Assembly: GCA_029204225.1 (NCBI GenBank)
Contig: CM055103.1
Location: forward strand, 21,640,709 to 21,704,708
DNA: 64,000 nucleotides
Direction: 5' to 3'
Source of the DNA: Diphasiastrum complanatum
Lineage: Eukaryota > Streptophyta > Lycopodiopsida > Lycopodiales > Lycopodiaceae
The position numbers and the translations under genes were made by a program. Shown here one piece after another: positions 1 through 12,200 of this stretch; the stretch's first letter is position 1; every line of letters starts with the position of its first letter. The notes below the pieces were generated by a model. That model ran no database searches, was not told the DNA's origin, and was given only the letters and a program-made list of their open reading frames with translations.

Positions 1-195
1 GATCCTATGCACATATTCAAAAATGTGGGTGAATCAATATGGAAACACTTGGTGGGCGACAAAGACAGTATTTCTGCCAGGCATGATCTACAAGAATCAA
101 AAACAAAAAAAGAGTATTGGCCAAAATTATCTACTGATGGAAATACCTATAATATTCCAAGAGCCCCTTGGACTTTTACAAAATTGTATCAATAG
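1..195 (+). pseudogene. CACTA (En/Spm)-type transposase fragment
   Basis: Frame 1 is open from the window edge to a TAG at 193-195 and starts DPMHIFKNVGESIWKHL, followed by an ARHDLQESKTKKEYWP stretch. This pattern (MHIFKNV near a D/ARxDL segment) is, from memory, that of plant CACTA-superfamily transposases just before the DUF4218-type region. Only about 64 residues are present. The 5' part lies outside the window and no downstream transposase domain follows, so this is an edge fragment or relic. The assignment rests on recalled family resemblance; a profile search would settle it. Confidence 0.5.
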
Positions 196-1253
196 AGCTA
201 GTTAATAATATTGTTGAAGCACTTATAATAAGTGAAAGTGCATCAGACAAAAATGATCGATATTCAAAGTTAGTTTTGAGTGACGGTTGTATCCGCTATT
301 GTCTTGTGCTCGCTATTCATCTGATTTGTACATGCTACTTACTAAATTCAATCCTACTACAATCTTATTGCATTCAATAATATGTGAAAATGAATAGATG
401 CTTTTCTAATCTATTGTAATTTGATTACGTTTTCTTATAGTTTTGTCTAATCTATCGAACGTTTTCATACAACAATATTATCTCTGTTTATGTTTTTCTA
501 CGAAATCAATCTCATACATTTTGATGATTTCAAAGTTAAAATCAAGCAGAGTCAAACGTGACGCTTGTCGCAATAGTATGTTCGAATTTTATAGGCGTAA
601 TCATGCATTAAAGAAAGGACCTTTTCGTAGAGCCCAATAGCAGCATCTATCAAATGTTGTTTTTTTCTATCTGACATTCTTCCAACACAACCATTAGAGA
701 AGTTTTATAAGTCCAAAAAGACCATCTAAGAAATGCCTTGTAGTATGGCAAAATTTGTCAATGTAGATTATCAAAATAAAATCTTTTCCTACTCGTTGCT
801 TAATCATTTCTGCCCACACCATCTCTGATGGTTAACTATTTTGAGTATAGTATAATCTGTTGCTCATTAAATTTTATAAAAGAAAAAGCTTTCAATTGAA
901 ACTTCCAATTGAGACCATTTCTATGCCATTAAACTAACACTAAGGCTTTTTCAATTCTTTTGTTGTAGATTTGTAAATTAAGACCTTATTTTTCTTTCCT
1001 TTTGTTCTTAATATATGTGTTGTGGTGTCTTGTATCCTTTTTTTGTCCTTTTGAATGACAAATGTGAAACTTGCTTGTTGCAAAGCTTTTTACTATTGAC
1101 GAATGGTTGTACTTGTCTTTATTCTTGTGCTCTTAGTTTTTGTTTTATTGAGATACAAAATGCAACGTAAAAGGTATGAAGACTTAGGGGTGGTACTTAT
1201 AAAAGTAGCATAACCCTTGTTGTGAGCACTAAGTTGCTCCTAGTTGCAATTTA
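196..1253. other. Non-coding AT-rich stretch
   Basis: The ORFs here are short and carry no recognisable domain. I see no terminal repeats, RNA gene or exon-like segment. Confidence 0.5.
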
Positions 1254-1269
1254 CTTGTGTGTGTGTGTG

Positions 1270-1340
<71 letters not shown>
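1254..1340. repeat. (GT)n then (GA)n microsatellite
   Basis: A short GT run (about 1254-1269) is followed by a nearly pure GA run (1273-1340). Read on the minus strand, the GA run is a (TC)n tail directly after the LINE-like 3' end that begins at 1341. It may therefore be the element's tail rather than an independent satellite. Confidence 0.8.
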
Positions 1341-1344
<4 letters not shown>

Positions 1345-1979
1345 CATTAATGTCTTCTCATGCCAAAAGGCATATAAGACGAGAGTAGTACATCCAAGTA
1401 TGATGTAAAGCTAAACGGATCAATGTCGTCAAAACAAAATTACTGCATTATCTAAACGACTAGAATATGACAAAATGACAACTAAGAAGAGAGAGAGATA
1501 TATATAGTCCAAGATTATATGGTACTGAGACCATTTACATGTTCAATTGGACAACTCTTCATTTCTCTAAACTCTGCTCTAACTCAGTTGAAACTACATT
1601 CTCAATATTAGCTCTATGCTTGATCTCAACAAAATGAGTGTTCCCATCTCTGTAGATCATTCGTAAAATGTTGTTAGTACTTTCCTTTCTAGCAAGCTTC
1701 CACAATCTCCCTTGAGAGCCCATAATACTTCACTCCATCTCAAGGTACCTCCAAGGTTATACTCGCTACCATGCTTGCAAGCAACCTCTCCTGATAAAGC
1801 AAAACACACCTTCCTAGAGAGTCCGTCTGTACTTTTCCTTTCCAACAATTTCCACCTTGCTTTGAATTGTCCTTGATTGAAAAAGTCCTAGCATTTCTTG
1901 AGTGGCCCCATTGCTGATTAAAGGGAAAAGCCTCCATTGTTTGTTTAGCTTTTAGTGAATGTTTGCTAGTCTGATCCAT
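1341..1979 (-). mobile_element. Probable LINE 3'-end relic
   Basis: Immediately right of the GA run is a short hairpin (ATGCC, four A's, GGCAT) flanked by TTCATTAAtGTC and ATAAGAC. The same flanks surround a different hairpin at the 3' end of the clear LINE at 43871, again next to a GA run. The minus strand from 1979 to 1657 has overlapping broken frames with weak LINE-like content (LGGTLRWSEVLWALK). I infer an old 5'-truncated LINE inserted on the minus strand. The right boundary is not defined. Confidence 0.45.
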
Positions 1980-3050
1980 TGTTGTTAATTTGTGTTTTTT
2001 TCTCCCACCAATTGATCATTTTACATTTCCAGTCCACCTTTTATTCTTGAGATGTTTTCAGCTTTGAGATGTCTTGACCGTAATTCACGGGATATCAAAC
2101 ATCCAATTTCACAGGTTTTGACAAGCTCAATATAATCTCCTTTGAGGCAACTATAAAGGTTTGAGATCTACGTACATCATCCTAAATGAGGTACAAATGA
2201 AGAGTCTAATCCTCAGGAGGTAAAGTAGAAATTCTGGAAAATTTCACTTTTGATAGACTGTATTCATGCAGTCAATGAACAGCTCTTACAATCTCAGTAT
2301 ACACTTGTCTGTGAAATAAGCTTTGCTACTAACAAAAGTTCCAGTAACTCAAATTCTACAACAGACCCAATATTGAGTCAAAACTCAGGTACGTGAGGGC
2401 AAATAAAGGTTCTTGTGCATCGAACAAATCTATGATTCTTTCAATAAGGATTGGTATCTGTACTTTGAGCATAAAATCAGATATGATGAACTTCCATGGA
2501 AAACTCAAGGACTAACGCAGCAGCCTATATGTTATTTTGCAACAACCAGTGTTAATACGAACTCCCCAAATCACAGTCATAATCTGGAAGATAAGCAAGG
2601 TAATCATTTCCTCTGATGGCCTGAAGAAGAGGTTTTAATCAGGTAGTAAGACTTTTATTTGCCAAAAGACGATGAATAAAATTCAACCAGATTTCCGTGA
2701 TGACTTCAAAGAATCAGCTTACTGTCTCATGGCTTCAAGTTCTGAAATCTGCTCGATCGAACACGAATACCTACAGCAATATTTTGATCTTTAAGGTGCT
2801 TTAATACATTTAAAATCATCCTATGACAATTCAATTATGGACAATTGTATGAACGTATTAAATAAGGAACTTCCCTTTGGAAGAAGGGACAGGGAGCACT
2901 GCTTCGAACGATTACTGCATCTCCAAAGGCACATTGTAGATCCAACACTAGCCCAACTTCAAATTTCTTGACAAAAATGGATACAGATCTAGCTATGCTC
3001 CGAAGCTCTCTCTGTATGAATCAATAGGAATAATATGAGTGTGAATGTGA
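1980..3050. other. 3' flank of the carrier gene
   Basis: This stretch has no coding signal. It is the 3' flank of the minus-strand carrier gene and should contain its 3' UTR and poly(A) site, which I could not place confidently. Confidence 0.4.
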
Positions 3051-3269
3051 TTAAAGTACAGATGCTTCTAGCCATCTCGAAGCTTTTTCGTAAACCACAA
3101 AAGTAATAGCTGAAGCAGGTCCTGCTTTCACAACTGAAGGGAACATCCCTTTGTAAAGTCCTGCCCAACCCTCTGATTCGAGTATTCTGTAGACCGCATG
3201 CCAAACACTTTTGTAAGCTCTTTCTTCTACCTTTGCACCATATCTTGGATGTCGAGCCAAACCCTCTAT
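3051..3269 (-). CDS. Carrier exon 7 (residues 252-323 and stop)
   Basis: Acceptor ...TGCAG at 3271-3270. Encodes [20 protein letters not shown] to the C-terminal [12 protein letters not shown], with TAA at 3053-3051. This holds the last helix and the conserved GLYKG motif. Confidence 0.92.
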   Translation of the reverse strand: MEGLARHPRYGAKVEERAYKSVWHAVYRILESEGWAGLYKGMFPSVVKAGPASAITFVVYEKASRWLEASVL

Positions 3270-6200
3270 CTGCATATTGCAAAAGCCAATTATACAGCCT
3301 CCTAAATACCCACACCAGTACTCAAATCACCTGCACTTTCCTCAATTCTGCTTGTTTGTTGCATGGAAAAACCTCATCTATCATTCTTCATGTTTATCTT
3401 GTTCAGCCCTCATAAAAATCAAGAATGAAGCTCTCATTACTCAGCTATTCTAGAGTAACTCATCTCCATTTATTCAGAACTTACTACTAGCAATACAGCT
3501 CTCATCACTATGTATGTATCCTGGTATGTGACGGCAAGCAAAAACTTGACAGCAAAAGCAAGTACCTGATATCGCTTCTTAACAACATCCAACGGATGAC
3601 AAAAGACTTTGGCGAGTGTTCCAGCTCCTAATCCACAAAGAAAATGTTGCAGTCCAGAAAGCTCTTTAGCTTGTCCACTCTCATGGGCTGTTATTTTTTG
3701 TTGGTTCCAGGCCTAACAGTAACAACATCAGACGCAAGTTACAAGACTTTGGGTATTGCTGTGACAATTTACCAGCCTGAGGACCAAAACTGAATCAAGA
3801 GAATACTAATCATCATCATTCTAATCCTCCATTCTAATCATCATCATCATGCGAAAACTTCCAAAACTGCTACCTGTGATAAAAAAAAGAATGTGAACCT
3901 TCAAAATTAATTCTATTTGCCACAAATAGCATTTCTGTGCAAAAGTAGCTAGCTCCTAAAACTATCCTGTACGATATATCTGACAGTTGAACAAATTCCT
4001 CCCATTCTTGAAAAACAGGAAGGGCAATTACTGGAAGCAATATCCTAGAAGGTTCCTTACTTGCAAAATACAGTCTGCTAAAGATGACAAGCTATCGAAA
4101 CTCATCAGATCAGTTTCACATCATTCTGTTTGTTCTTTTAAATGAACAAGTTTATGATTTCTGACCTCAATAGTATTCCAAAACGAAAAGGGGTACACTT
4201 CTGGTTATTCAGGAAGTCTGGAAGAAGGAAAATATGGCAACACGTGAGAGCAGACCTTGTTTTCTAATTTGTTCTACCAGCAGGGTGTGTTGTCAACATT
4301 GCAAGCCAATCAAAACTTGACCCGTATTTGACATACAAATCTATAAGTTCAACACAAAAGACCTCCGCATACGCTAGAGCTTTGCACATCATACTTGTAT
4401 TAGCAGCTAGAAAGAGCACTTATTTCAAAAGTAGCTTCAAAGGAAGTTGGAACCTTTAACCATGCTCATTCTCACACCTCAAAACCGTACAACACTGAAC
4501 ATATAGCACTTATATGTAAATTGTAACTACTCAAGAAACTTGTACTTGGGCATCAGGGAATAACAAAATGCTGAAAAATATTCTAAAGTCATCTTCAGTT
4601 CCGCAGAGTACTAGGATTTCAATAGCCTTTTGAAAACATGATTAGGATGCAGAATTTTAATCTTGCAATGATAATAAATTAAAAATGATTTAAGGGAAAA
4701 TTGTCAGGTAGGTTTGCAAGCTAATTTGGTCCTTCTAAGTTCTGTCACCTAAATGCTTTATCCTACATGAGCCTCTAGTTGTTTGCTTTCAAATCATGTC
4801 TATCTGAATGCAACTTGACTCTTTCTGGACTTGCACCATCCAAATATAATCAATGTTCAGTTTGAAATGACAACAAAACAAAACAAGCAAGCTGTGGAAT
4901 CTTTGACTTGATGCACTCCACTAACAGAGTATTAAACTTCTTTTCCATCATGAACAGATGATGGCAGGACTAAATGCTATGAGTAACCCTAGTCACATCA
5001 TCAATGGTAGCTACAGGGCATTTATACACAATAGTCTAGGCCCTAGGTTCCCAGCCTGATTATTTGTCATTATACTTCATGCCTTCTGCAGTTGGCCTCT
5101 ATTTGACACGACTTGGAATTTAGTCACTATTTTTAGTCATTCAGGTCATACTAGAACCCTACTGGGTGGGCGCTGCCCAACCCTTTTCATGTGCCCTCTA
5201 GCAAGTATAGATAGGCCTGAGAACCTCATCATTGATGATCAATTAATCAATCACTTCCTCTTAGTTCTATTACCTTAAGTAGCTCAGTTTAGCATCAATT
5301 AGATTGCTTAGATCAGGCTTTGTTAGCTTTTTATCATCAAACTTGTCAGATGCTTTTAATTCTTGTCCCTTTTGTAAACAATTATGAACGTTGATTGTAT
5401 ATTTGTGATTTTCAATGGCTCGGCACCAGCTGTGGTGACCTTTTTGTAAGTACATTGTGATTAGAAGATACAGAACTATCAGAGTCATGCTTAGCTTTGG
5501 CATGGGGTACTGGGTCTCAGATTGAGACCGGTTGGACTGACCTCTGAAAAAGTAGGCGTCGAGCAATCAACGATACACATGTCATATGCCCAATTGATGA
5601 GTGATACTTATGAAACGGTCCTCCTATTTGCTTGCCTATGTGTCAAGGTGCTGCAAAGTGCTGGCAACACATGGAGTTTGCCATGTGTCAACATTAGGAG
5701 CAGTTCAGGGTCAAGGGGTGCTTGAGGATTATGGATATGACACCCTAGAGAGAGGCATTCCAATTACTTGCCCCATGTACCCCCCATTATGAGTTGGGCC
5801 CCTCCAAACTTGAGTACATGGACCAAAAGTAAAAAAATGCTCCTTGGGTCCTCAAACCCATATACATTGCCCCAACTTCATTAAATATGGCATTAACCCC
5901 ATGAAGTCACGCAATCCAAGCCTGGAGAAAGCTCTGTACTCATCGTACTATCTCTGGCGAAGATTTCCCCCAGGGAGAATAAACTCTGATGACCCCTGAC
6001 AGCCGTCCAGGGTGTACCTTCTGGTACCTCGACTTCAAAGTCAGAGCATCAACAGAGGAATCTCCATTAAAGGACAAATAGGACAAGTAGTGACTTCTAA
6101 CACTTCCTTGGTACACTTTCTTGCTATTCCTTGAAGTTGTAAAAGTAAGCTTAGTTTCTTCAGTTAGACATTCAGCCAAGAGATGCGTTGTGCAATATGA

Positions 6201-9200
6201 TGGAAAAAGTTGTGAACACTGTTAGAAAACCGACTTGATCATACAAGACAAGATTCCTATTGTTGTTAGATAATAGTCATATCCATGAGAGAGAACAATA
6301 ATGATGAAGAGATGTACTCCAACTATGTCCCATTACATTTGAGGTAGGGCACCAGCCTACATATATACTTTCTCTAATCTATGTGTAAGCTAAAAAGCAT
6401 AAAGCAAATAGCAAAAGACAAAAAGCTAATTGCTATGATTACTACCTATATTGGGTAAACACCCAAGATGTATTTCTAAGTAGCAAAAAGAAATCTTATC
6501 CAATTGTATTGCGCCCACCTACATGCATGACTTAGCATGCAAACATTGCCCAATAAGCCTAAATTACAACATTAGGGGTACTAATGTTAACATTAATTCT
6601 AGCAAACACTTACCTCCATGCATCAACACCTTAGTAATTGGCATTTGCAACTTAAGTGCCAAGTATAAATGTTTTGGAACCATCAATTTTTATGGTATGT
6701 ATAAATTGAAGTGCATCTATTGGGCCCCAAAATTAGGTCACTAGCTTGCAACCATTACTAGGTTGATCTTAGGGCTATATTGACTATAAATAGGCTTGTA
6801 GCTTCATTCTCCTTGGTAAATTTATCAACATAGCTCACACAATGATTTTATGCTTGGATTTAACTTATCTTCATAAGCATGCTTGCTTGCATATTTTTTA
6901 TCAGTATTCTTCAATGATTGATCTATGTAGTTGCATATCTTCTGTTGCATCAACATATGTGTGTGTCTTGGTCATAACTACAAAGGACTAAGTCGATGAT
7001 GGTAGTGAATTTGATGTATAACTCAGCTACTAAATGCATAAAAAAAGATCCATTGAAAATTTGAATCGTAATAGCACTAAGATCTAATATCTTGCTCATG
7101 GACTTCTCAATTGTCTAAAGAATGGCATCCTATTTATGAGCAAGTACCTAGCTTGATGCACTTGTTCTTTGCTCACAAATTAACAATCATCCCATGACTT
7201 GTCAAGAAAACTTTCTGCTCAGAGGTTTCTAAAATTGTTGATTATGGGCTTAACAAACAATGAAATTATTTTCCACAATATATTTCTTTTGGCCGAAATA
7301 AAGTAGCTACACAATAAAAAAGTGGTGTTTCTTTGAATTGTGATTCAAACCTAGTCACTTGCAACTTAATTAGGCTTTCTGATCTAGATCAGAATGAACT
7401 AATCATGCCTTCTTCGAATTCATGTGTAAGACTAGGCACAAAAAAATGGAGCCAGATTTGCATTTATCAAGCTACAAGGAGGACAAAAGGAAAGGAAAAA
7501 GGAACGGAGGAGGAAGAGAAGAAAAAAGAAGAATGAGGACGACATGGTGGTGGAGGAGAAGACATTAAAGAAAAAGCTAGTGTGTAGTATCTCTCTCTTT
7601 TTCTCCCTCTTGTCATATTTCAAGTTTCGCCATGGTGAGGTCTTCGGGCCATATGGTGGTTTTCACCACATATGGAAGCTCTTGCACTAAGACAACTATT
7701 GTAGGATGAGCTACATAGGTAAGCTTACAAATATCAAAGTCCACCTCTTGGGTGTGTTTTGTGGTTATGGGCCAAATGCACAAATGGAGCTTGCATTGAC
7801 CATGTCAAGGCTCAATATTCTTCAAAGGATAAGGCAAATCCTCCAGCCACAAGTGACCACTCTTTCTTTGCTCCTATATTGTTTCTTGTGGGAACATGGC
7901 ATTTGAACTATCTAGGCTTTAAAGTTTAAAGTACACATAGGCAAATGACTATCACTAATGGCAGAATCCAAAAAAACTTAAGCTCAATACGAAACTCGGC
8001 AATTGAACTCTCAGAAAAAATTTACTGTTACAAAATGGTCAATGGGCAAAACTCAACGTGGAAAAAGATGTGACTTACAGCAGCCCAGCGTTTGAATGTA
8101 TCATATGAGCCGAATTGAAGGCCAGCATAAGGCACTATCTCCACTAGTGAAGGTGTCAAACCAGAATAAAGTCCCCTTATGCCTCTCGTTTGATATATTT
8201 CCCAAAAAGCAGATCTCATATTTGGATACACCTACATCAAAAGGAAACCCCAAGTACATTCACATGTGATGCACCTATCTCCTCTATGAAATATGAAATA
8301 ACAAGTAATGACTGAATATCTATACTTAGTTGCTATTTGGAGATTGCAGACATAATTAGGATGGACTTTTAGTACTAAAATCCTTATTTTACATATTCAC
8401 TGATTGTACATAGCATGCATAAATGTTAGCCAAGTGATTTTTATACTGCAGAATAGATTGTCCACAAAGACACTATAATTTTTTTGGGTTTTTCCTTTCT
8501 TTTGCATTTTCTTCTCCTCTACTTGGGTTTGGTCCACAAGCCAGGGCTGAAGGTTCCATTCAAACTTAAAGCTTTCCTTCGCAAACATGTACAAAAAGTA
8601 CTATCGTTCTCATATATTTCTGCTCTTTATGATTGAAGGTATATTATTCACTTTCGAAGCAGAGACCATACGGGTTTGATTCCACTTATCCGCCATGGCC
8701 AGAAAAACATAAATTTTTCAAAACCCAGCTGCTAAGACTTTTCTAGACAGTACATTATTATTCAAAGCTCTCATCAAACAATTATAAACACAGTCACTCA
8801 CCTTAGGTTCACCCTGTGATGCCAGAACTGTACGCAACAAGTCAAATGGGTAGGAGCCTATGGTTGCAGCACATCCTGCTAGCGCGCCACCTACATATGA
8901 CATCACTGGACTAGAATTTCCTGGTCATCCATCCACAACAAAAACTATGAGTTTGGGAAGGTAACACCTCATATCAAAAAGCATGTGAACATGCATAACA
9001 GTCAATGCCTGGCATTGAGTCAAAGAAACAATTATTCTCATAAAAACCACCAGCCCTTATAGAACATAAAATGGAAACAAAATCTGGAATATTGGGAAAA
9101 TTATAGCATATCAACTAGATGTGTGAATAATTATGCCACAATGGCTGCATCTTCAGCAGTTCAAGAAGGCGTTGCTATAAACTTAAAAAAAAAAAAGATT

Positions 9201-12200
9201 GTCAGGAATGGGAAGCAACTGTAAACAAGACGTGCAGTTAGCTACCAATGCTGACTGACAGGAATTTGTGACAACAAAACAAGCATCACTCCGTATAAGT
9301 CTCTGCATGCTACAAATTCATGTGTGCAAAGGATGTCTTTTAAAAACCATTGTTAAGGACATGGCTGTCAATTTTTTAATGAGTTAACAGAAATTCAAGA
9401 TGCATGTTAAAGGTCGCAGAGTGGATAATTACAACACAAGGCTAGTGTTGTACACGAAAGGTGCATAGGCTTAACGTGGGGTACAGTCCCCCTCATGAGC
9501 TGCTCCTACTCAGCTCTAAGGTGCCATCGGACCACCCATTGCACGATGGCCCCCGATGTTCGTCACACCTTTTGGGTTGTGCCGAGATGGCAAAGCTATA
9601 GAGCAAGGTCACCCTTGCCCGCGGTGTGGCCATGACCGCACACTATCCCATCCCAATATGAAGTAACCATTAGTCCATACACCATTCTAGTGCATAGCGC
9701 CATGGGATTTCAATTAATGTTGTCTCGATTGAGTGTTAGACACCTCATAGAAAGAAGAGTCAACCGCCCACGAGACCATACTAATGCTAGGTCTCCACTG
9801 CCCTAGTCCAGTACACTAGCACCTCTAGGTCTAGTAATAGCTCTAGCACCTAAAATTTAACTCTTGTTGTCTTTGATTTTTGGCCCCATAAATAGATTCG
9901 GCCCTTGGGCGCCGATATAACATTTAATAATCCACTTAGAGATGACAAAGGTACAACTAAAGGACTATCGCAGTGGAAACAATCATCACTCAAACAGGAA
10001 CACTTGCTGCCAGGCTGAGAGGAAGGGTTGCTGCTAAGAGGACAGATCCACCTGTACCTGGTTAATAGGAAGGGTTGCTGAAAGGAGGGTTTGTTTTCTT
10101 TAATGTATTGAAAGAAAAATGGAAAATTTGGTGAAGATCTTTTGAGATATATTGAAAGTTTCAGCTGATTTTAAACCCTTTTGCACGAGCTCCAATCTCT
10201 TGACAGTCTCTGGTAGTATCACTAGGCTTTCCAGCCCTGAAGCACAAAGTGCAAAGCTTCTCTAGTAGCAATCTATCCTCAAAAGAGCTGCTTGCAGCTC
10301 CAAATGGAAAGCATCAAGGTTTTCCAGCTGCACTAGGTATTGCGACAGCTCTGTGAAAATTTATGATTGTTGCTGGTTTATGCAGCAAGCAAACTTCCAG
10401 CACTAAGTTCAAAAGAGCAAAAGTTCTACCATCTGCAAGCAGGTAAATGTCAAGTTATGGTTTCAAAAATAAAAATCTCAATAATTCTCACAAATTCAGC
10501 TCCGGCATGCGTGTTTTTCTCAGTTAACATAGGCTTACAGGATAGAGTTCCAGATTTTCATGCCCATTCCCTATAGAGCTACTTGTGCATGAACTAGATG
10601 ACCTGCTTATGGCCAGGATTCAGCTTCAATGTTGTGTCATTGAAGACTTAGTTTCCCAAGGTGTAAACATGGCCTCTGACTTTTCATTATATATCATCTT
10701 TAAGACCAGGTCTGCTCAAGAAGTGAAATCTGATTGCCAATTTCTACATTGACAACGTCCTTTGAAACTTGCCCTTTATAAATTGCAATCTCTACTGTGT
10801 CTCACATAAGAATGAACGAGTAAAGATATGATGGTAACTAGGTATCAAACTTGGAAACTTTTTTAGGCATCTGGAAAGTACACCTGAAAGTTTCTGGACC
10901 TAACTAACAAGAAAATTGTAGACTTGAAAATTCTGAGGCCGTGTATATTCAGAAAACACCTCAAATAGAAACTGCAAATACAAGTCAAGATGACCTGCAT
11001 AATCAGAAAAGGAGAAAAATAAGCTTCTATTGTTGACACAATGATATGTAAGGAAAAAGCCAAAGATCGGAGCTACCCTGCACAGGCTAAGCTGTACTGC
11101 ATAATAGAGTCAACTGCTAGAAATTGGACAGATTAACAGTCGTGCAAGCTGTAATTTTAGCACCACAACTCAGTGAGATGAACACTGAGGCACACCCCAC
11201 TTCTTCGTATACACTATCCAACTCATTAAGAATGAAATAAACTTTGTGGAATGGCTGGCTTTCCAATGGTTTTACTTCCTGACATAATTCTATCCTGGTT
11301 ACTACCTTCTACAATTCAGCAGTTCAGCATGTGAAATAATCAAAAGTTACAAGCAGGCCATGTTCTGAAAAAAGAACTGCCTGAAGTCTTGTGAAAAATT
11401 GTTAATCGAAGGGAAAGTTTGAGCCTCATTATAAAGAGGAATACCCTCCATTTCTTGCTAGAAGTTCGTGAAAGGTTTCTAAAGTGTTTACCTCCCTTGA
11501 CCACATGTGTAGCCACTGCTTGTAAAACTACGAACTGAATTGCGGTGTACGGCATCACCAACAACAGCGCAGGAACATTTCCCCTCCATAATCCCTGCAC
11601 ACCACCATTCATAATTCATAGCAGGTCAAATGAACAGATTCTAATTTAGAAGATGGTTTAATAAACATGTCCTGACATAATAATAAAGGTTCAAACATGA
11701 TATGCCCAAAAAATGTACGGTCTTAAAGTATGGTCAAATTAAACTCAAACAGAAAAATATTCACTCTGCCTTTAGCTATAATTTATTTCCATCCACCAAG
11801 ACACCAGGAGCTTGTCATTTCAGATTATAGAACTCACCCAAAGACCCTCCTCTTGCAGAATCTCACGCATTGCTTGTATGATTCCGGTGTATTTTGAAAC
11901 TCCATGCGGGACTCCTGATAAAAGTCGAGTACTAGTCGGTTCAAGTTGCACCTGTCATAAGACACAATCCAAAGTAAAATCAACTAGCTACTAAAAAACC
12001 AGGATTTCAGATTGTGTTCCTTTGAGACTAATGCTAACGTCATTGGCTTAGGAGCCATCCTCCATCTAGAGAACAGAATGATGGCCAACAAATAACAAAA
12101 ACTCCAATCATAAAACAGTTCCTCTTCCACAAATGAGAGAGTCCTCTTGGGCATTGTTTAATTGAAGACATCGCATAACTATCTCTAGCATGTTCACTTT

